From assembly GCA_013214445.1 (NCBI GenBank), contig JABSPG010000164.1:1-8187 (forward strand): a DNA stretch of 8,187 nt. The letters are read 5' to 3'. Source of the stretch: Ekhidna sp. Its GTDB lineage: Bacteria > Bacteroidota > Bacteroidia > Cytophagales > Cyclobacteriaceae. Below are positions 6,201 to 8,187 of the stretch, one piece after another. Below the pieces are notes generated by a model. It saw only the letters and a list, made by a program, of their open reading frames with translations. It was not told the origin of the DNA and made no database searches. The position numbers were made by a program, and so were the translations under genes. Position 1 is the first letter of the stretch. Each line of letters opens with the position of its first letter.

Positions 6201-8187
6201 CCGTTTCACTGCAGCCGATTGATAATTCTAGCCCTACTACGGCACAGTACGAAGCAACTGGGGGTACTGCAATAAATGGAACTGACTACACCTTGGCCTC
6301 TGGTGTGGTGACCATCCCAGCAGGTGAGCAGAGCGCGACATTTGAATTCCCTTTGATAAATGATCTTTCAGATGAGGTAGACGAAACCATCGAGATCACA
6401 ATCTCAAATCCTAGCTCAAATACTAAAATTGGAAGCAAAAGCACAACTACCGTCACCATTCAAGATGATGATGGCTTGCCGGTTATTTCATTTGTTGACA
6501 CGGTGAGTATAGCCAATGAGGGTTCTAGCTTAGTACGTATACCTGTAGAAATTAATGTGGAATCAGGAAATACCGTCTCGGTAGATTATGAAGTGAAGCT
6601 GGCAAACACGACCGCTACCGAAGGTGTAGACTTCACTGCCTTGACGGGAACCTTGGACATTGCTCCAGGAGAGCTTTCTAACACGATTTCGTTTCAGCCG
6701 ATTGATGATTCGGACATTGAACCAATTGAGACCGTGCAGATCCGGATTTTTAATCCTCAAAACGCCGATTTATCTACAGCGAGTGATACACTTCATTTAA
6801 TCAGTATCAAAGACAATGACGATCTTGGATTTGAAGGACCAGGTGGAGTAGGAGACGTTAAAAATGTAGGAGGAGAAAACTTGCTTAAGTTATGGTTGAT
6901 CGCTGATTCTGCTACAGTGAATATGTCTAATCAAGTCACTGCCTGGGAGAATGAAATTCAGAATGTGAGTGTGGATTACACCATGATTCCAGCTATATCC
7001 AGTCCTAATTTTGTGGAAAATGCCATCAATGGAAGGAGTGTCGTTTCGTTTGAGGACACGCAAGATGCCCTTGTATCTACAGGAGCCTTGTCTGTGGCAA
7101 GTTTTCCTGGTAACGAACTGTCTATATTCATTGTAACAGAGACCGACAACATTAGCCAGGTATCCTATGCCTATGCTACCGACGATAACGAAACTCAAGT
7201 GGTGGAGACGAATAGCATTAGCGCAAGTATTCCTAACAATGGAAATGTGGAGTTTAATCTGGCCGGGGATATTGAAACGGCAGTTTATCAAGGCGCATGG
7301 AATGGGAATGCGAGTATTTATACGCATGTGGTGTCTTCCGATACGTTCTTGGTGAGAAGGAATAATAACACCATAGCCAATGACAATTCTGCAGGTAATA
7401 ATTTCACAAATCATACCAATTTCAATTTCTACCTTGGAAAATCATCCAGTGCATCTGATCATTTTCAGGGAGATATTGCGGAATTCATCATGTTTAGTAG
7501 GGAGTTGAACCTGGCACAAATAGACATTGTCAATAACTATCTGGCTGCTAAGTATGATCTTTCGATTGTCAATGACCTGTACAATTTCAATGTAACCCAT
7601 GGAACAGAGGTTGCAGGTATCGGAAGATTCGATGAGAACAATCAGCACGTGGCGGCACGAGCTGGCATCCTGACCTTAAGTAACGCGAGTGATCTGGGAG
7701 ATGGTGATTACGTATTGTTTGGCCATGATAATGGGGATGTAGGTGCATGGTCTTCTACTGAAATACCTGTAAATGGGGTATTGAGAACGGAGCGTGAGTG
7801 GCGAGTTGACACGACGGGTACACCGGGTACTGTGACGATAGCTATTGATACGACTCTGCTTCCGAGTAAGATCGTTGGTAATGAGGATTATGTGATCATC
7901 GTTGATACGGATGGAGATTTTACCTCAGGGGCATCCATTGTGTCCACTACCTTAGTTGATAATGAGTATAAGGCCTCAGATATAGCACTTAATTCTGGGG
8001 ACTATTTCACCATTGGAATCATTACCAGGACAGTTTCATTCGCAGTAGTTTCAGACAATGATTTTGAGGATCAAGCAACAAATGTTCAAGTGAACCTAAG
8101 CTTGGAATCTACTGATCCAATCACATTGGATTATGTGATCAAGGACGGTACTGCTACCGGCGGTAATGTTGATTATGCCTTGGATGC
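212..8187 (+). CDS. Giant secreted multidomain repeat protein (LamG / DUF8202-like / Calx-beta / DUF2341), 3' end outside window
   Basis: One uninterrupted frame runs from ATG 212 to the window edge: 2658 complete codons and no stop. The start is firm, because an in-frame TAA lies at 194-196 and residues 1-20 form a signal peptide. No Shine-Dalgarno is visible, as is usual in Bacteroidota. Domains by residue: unit 1 (from 23) has a ConA/LamG-like domain 31-268, DUF8202-like 269-430, Calx-beta 431-543, DUF2341 557-677, LamG 678-893, Calx-beta 898-1004 and 1006-1116. Unit 2 (from 1122) has ConA-like 1128-1359, DUF8202-like 1360-1518, Calx-beta 1519-1628, DUF2341 1641-1763, LamG 1764-1975, Calx-beta 1983-2087 and 2090-2203. 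Unit 3 (from 2209) has ConA-like 2215-2450, DUF8202-like 2451-2606 and a partial Calx-beta from 2607. Calx-beta domains usually bind calcium, and LamG folds often bind glycans or proteins. An exported adhesin or stalk is therefore inferred, not shown. No catalytic motif was recognised. A type IX secretion C-terminal signal would be expected beyond the window. Confidence 0.95.
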   Translation, partial: MKNFLLTAFCLLATYFISFSQTGPGGQGKNDGSSTLELWLKSDAGVLNSTGLAASDGENIATWEDQSGNGRDATQGNDANRPVFDSISVAMNGFPTLSFEANDNNRLDFSLTAIPDGWSVYLIFRASELEFQQGFFLGDNISEEKFGLWDRTGDSDLRYFIRPFPAPGVPVGSFDDNVLHLSGTNTTIFYLERVDGTDDYQLAINGTVNSLPSLTATTGDLNLARIGGNASAGQYWDGDISEVIVFSDQLNDAQRIILDNYLASKYGITIENDLYAFQSNYGLDVAGVGNSGGDLITSAVSSNILGLAIDGANLDDGDFVTFGHNGGAIDSWLATEQPLADTNFLRLEREWVFDTTGSPGVANISIDTTLLPAKTADFEFYYLWLDADGDFTSGATPYLLSAVADSSIYQATGITLSDGLYASISLHRSVINFAPTAFNGFETDGATTADFNVEIPYAVYRDVAIDYELSMSGTYNDNNPAITTPATVTITAGNTTETISISMNGDTDDESDETIILDLDGTTGVLAVAGADSVGTYTINDDDGGDPTIQFDAPFSYSFKKTITIDPTMVSGSSDLANFPVLINLTDADLATTGNGGNVTNADGYDIRFTYQNSVAWLSHDIEFYNEVNGTYTAWVNLPVLSATDNTVIEMYYGNAGVTSDPSTTAVWDEYYGVYPLNDLNDASVNGYNGSAIGSGDGPDDVAGIAGRAREFSQADDDVIELTGFPDLGYEAGGTDLEFTISAWVNISPSFTGTGRIFSDDENNTQGFAISLGDGAAGNVRSYTRGFADAGIIDGTENLPSNDWQQVVLVVDRVNQDRIIYLNGASSNSDVSDAGTWGRDLGNAAIGGEALGGELNTFGGIIDHVTITNGIRSAEWIATEFNMIDQTVNYYTIGTEEALSGFDIAEATDTLALTVALSATSGTDVTVNYSIIGGTAQEIDDYVPLSGTATVAAGQLSTSFTLDLNNDVVDEGNETIVLSLSSPSSNANLGANNELTITLIDDDDQPVISFTDTLISVNEGSASNLLALNLNGASGTDVTVDYTVSDGTANAGSDFVLVNGSATISAGSTTGEISFNIIDDADIESPENFSIKLSNPSNATLNVDYDSAGVIINDNDNFGIDGPGGVGDADGSGTLVMWSIADSVQTSGSDVTTWPNEVGIPELDLAPFGTAPTKVDNARNGHAEISFATGVNDAVRTSELSASYFPYNEATTFTITRHDNRSLRASTYATDTNTSGGIGTNRFSTHLPWNGIWYFDLGQCCTSSRIQGTYDLDWEGEYGIFAFRSGEDEGKEVWRNNLSIATRAGTDNFTNHNNYRFYLGHSTNDDFSGDILEFIMFTNPLNNAQVNIVNNYLAAKYDLAIENDLFAFSTTHSFDVVGIGYEDADNFHVAAKANVITLSNASDLGSGDYVFSGHNNELKDSWTTTEIPTGFDSLRRVQREWRFDVTGSPGTISIAIDTSRLPAKPAGYADYILMVDSDGDFSSDATIYSTSLVGGEFVANDVEVSQGDYMSVGILIRKIDFANTSINTPETASNSIVVSINQSYVEDLDIDYFIKGSSTAEQGSDYSLATSGTITIAAGSTSASLNPNVIDESEIESDETIVFALRNAPNGTFLGIDSVFTYTITDDDNFRDIDFRSPCDYSYSKTITIDNALVDDSDGANLSNFPLFVSMVDPNLATAGNGGNVISSSGYDIAFTYKDSLVWLDHEIESYDATTGTYNAWVRVPVLDFDDDTELTIHYGNANITSNPSVTSVWSEYIGVWHFEGDVADASPNSHNGTNNGTISVLGQLGNGREFDADGNDFIELATFPDLSDDFTITAFVNPSSNERGQRIFIDDDNNSQGYALSLFDGNNVGRVRFFSRGAGNVVVDFNGSGISQSSGWHYVAGVVDVEASGGAGSRSIYVDGALGTTGANNNGGWGSDAGSTAIGGETLSGEVNNRFEGQMDEVRVYNGLLSASRIATEYANYNDPSTFYTVSAQDTTQGCFVAENQSGNVEVTVSLQPIDNSSPTTAQYEATGGTAINGTDYTLASGVVTIPAGEQSATFEFPLINDLSDEVDETIEITISNPSSNTKIGSKSTTTVTIQDDDGLPVISFVDTVSIANEGSSLVRIPVEINVESGNTVSVDYEVKLANTTATEGVDFTALTGTLDIAPGELSNTISFQPIDDSDIEPIETVQIRIFNPQNADLSTASDTLHLISIKDNDDLGFEGPGGVGDVKNVGGENLLKLWLIADSATVNMSNQVTAWENEIQNVSVDYTMIPAISSPNFVENAINGRSVVSFEDTQDALVSTGALSVASFPGNELSIFIVTETDNISQVSYAYATDDNETQVVETNSISASIPNNGNVEFNLAGDIETAVYQGAWNGNASIYTHVVSSDTFLVRRNNNTIANDNSAGNNFTNHTNFNFYLGKSSSASDHFQGDIAEFIMFSRELNLAQIDIVNNYLAAKYDLSIVNDLYNFNVTHGTEVAGIGRFDENNQHVAARAGILTLSNASDLGDGDYVLFGHDNGDVGAWSSTEIPVNGVLRTEREWRVDTTGTPGTVTIAIDTTLLPSKIVGNEDYVIIVDTDGDFTSGASIVSTTLVDNEYKASDIALNSGDYFTIGIITRTVSFAVVSDNDFEDQATNVQVNLSLESTDPITLDYVIKDGTATGGNVDYALD
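278..3574 (+). repeat. Mega-repeat unit 1 of the giant protein (1099 residues)
   Basis: The unit begins at GPGGQG (residue 23), directly after the signal peptide. ConA/LamG-like domain, 302-1015: it opens L-E-L-W-L-K-S-D, carries the WEDQSGNGRDA signature, and ends with WDGDISEVIVF and NYLASKYGI. DUF8202-like block, 1016-1501: it contains VAGVG, REW-F-D-TTGSPG, DTTLLPAK and DADGDF. Calx-beta, 1502-1840, closes in INDDD. DUF2341, 1880-2242: it contains KTITID, NFPVLINL, GYDIRFTY and the MYYGNAG motif. LamG, 2243-2890: it contains AWVNIS, RIFSDDENNTQGFAISLGDG and IGGEALGGE. Two Calx-beta domains follow at 2903-3223 (ends LIDDDD) and 3227-3559 (starts PVISFTDT, includes SDGTANAGSDF, ends INDND). 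This is the most divergent of the three units in its first ConA domain. Confidence 0.85.
3575..6835 (+). repeat. Mega-repeat unit 2 of the giant protein (1087 residues)
   Basis: Same module order as unit 1, starting with GPGGVGD. ConA-like domain, 3593-4288: it carries a vicinal Cys pair in LGQCCTSSRIQG, then FYLGHS, FSGDILEFIMF and NYLAAKYDL. DUF8202-like block, 4289-4765: VVGIG, LSNASDLGSGDYV, REWRFDVTGSPG and DSDGDF. Calx-beta, 4766-5095, ends ITDDD. DUF2341, 5132-5500: KTITID, NFPLFVSM, GYDIAFTY and HYGNAN. LamG, 5501-6136: RIFIDDDNNSQGYALSL, WHYVAGVVD, IYVDGALG, IGGETLSGE, MDEVRVYNG and PSTFYTV. Calx-beta, 6158-6472 (GTDYTLASG, ends IQDDD), and 6479-6820 (starts PVISFVDT, ends IKDND). 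It alone has Cys at residues 1639 and 1984, which flank the DUF2341-LamG pair. Confidence 0.85.
6836..8187 (+). repeat. Mega-repeat unit 3 of the giant protein, cut by the window edge
   Basis: The unit starts at GPGGVGD (residue 2209). ConA-like domain, 6854-7561: it opens LLKLWLIADSA, later has FYLGKSS, FQGDIAEFIMF and NYLAAKYDL. DUF8202-like block, 7562-8029: VAGIG, LSNASDLGDGDYVLFGH, REWRVDTTGTPG, DTTLLPSK and DTDGDF. A Calx-beta-like domain begins at 8030 (VSFAVVSDNDFED, then KDGTA) and is cut at the edge. By the order of units 1 and 2, DUF2341, LamG and two Calx-beta domains should follow. It is clearly closer to unit 2 than to unit 1 in the ConA-like and DUF8202-like parts. Confidence 0.85.

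Noticed and set aside
6890..7414. Minus-strand open frame of 174 codons
   Set aside because: It lies fully antisense to the ConA-like domain of unit 3, has no recognisable domain, and its peptide is an atypical mix rich in Ile, His, Arg and Cys. The + strand frame has clear repeat homology, so this is a shadow.
278..8187. CRISPR array, insertion sequence or RNA gene hidden in the repeats
   Set aside because: The repeats are protein-level domains of 110-240 residues in one open frame with diverged DNA. No short regular repeat-spacer pattern, transposase, terminal inverted repeats or tRNA/rRNA signature was seen.

Overview
The window is almost entirely one very large secreted, surface-type repeat protein, read on the + strand from an ATG at 212 and still open at the right edge (2658 complete codons, no stop). 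The organism looks like a marine or free-living member of the Bacteroidota (Cytophagia or Flavobacteriia type). The reasons are the AT-rich, Asp/Asn/Thr/Ser-rich coding style, a start codon without a Shine-Dalgarno sequence, the signal peptide followed at once by a Q-TGPGG motif, and the mix of DUF2341, LamG and Calx-beta domains typical of giant Bacteroidota surface proteins. The genus cannot be fixed from this sequence.

Layout: bases 1-72 are probably the last codons of an upstream + strand gene, ending at TGA 70-72. Bases 73-211 are a 139-base intergenic spacer holding a perfect 9-bp inverted repeat (83-91/107-115) and the first copy of a 14-base direct repeat whose second copy lies inside the signal-peptide codons. 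From 212 onward there is only the giant gene. After a signal peptide of about 20 residues it consists of a mega-repeat of about 1090 residues (about 3.27 kb), present here as two full copies (278-3574 and 3575-6835) and the first 40% of a third (6836 to the edge).

Each mega-repeat has the same module order: a GPGG(V/Q)G linker, a concanavalin A/LamG-like domain ending in NYLA(A/S)KY, a conserved block of about 160 residues resembling what is catalogued as DUF8202, a Calx-beta-like domain, a DUF2341 domain, a second LamG-like domain, and two more Calx-beta domains closing with an acidic D-N-D element. The likely picture is a long, calcium-stiffened, beta-sandwich stalk on or outside the cell surface, with two lectin-like sandwiches per repeat that could bind glycans or other surfaces. 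Export by the type IX secretion system is plausible, but its C-terminal sorting domain would lie beyond the window. All other open frames inside 212-8187, on either strand, are shadows of this gene.
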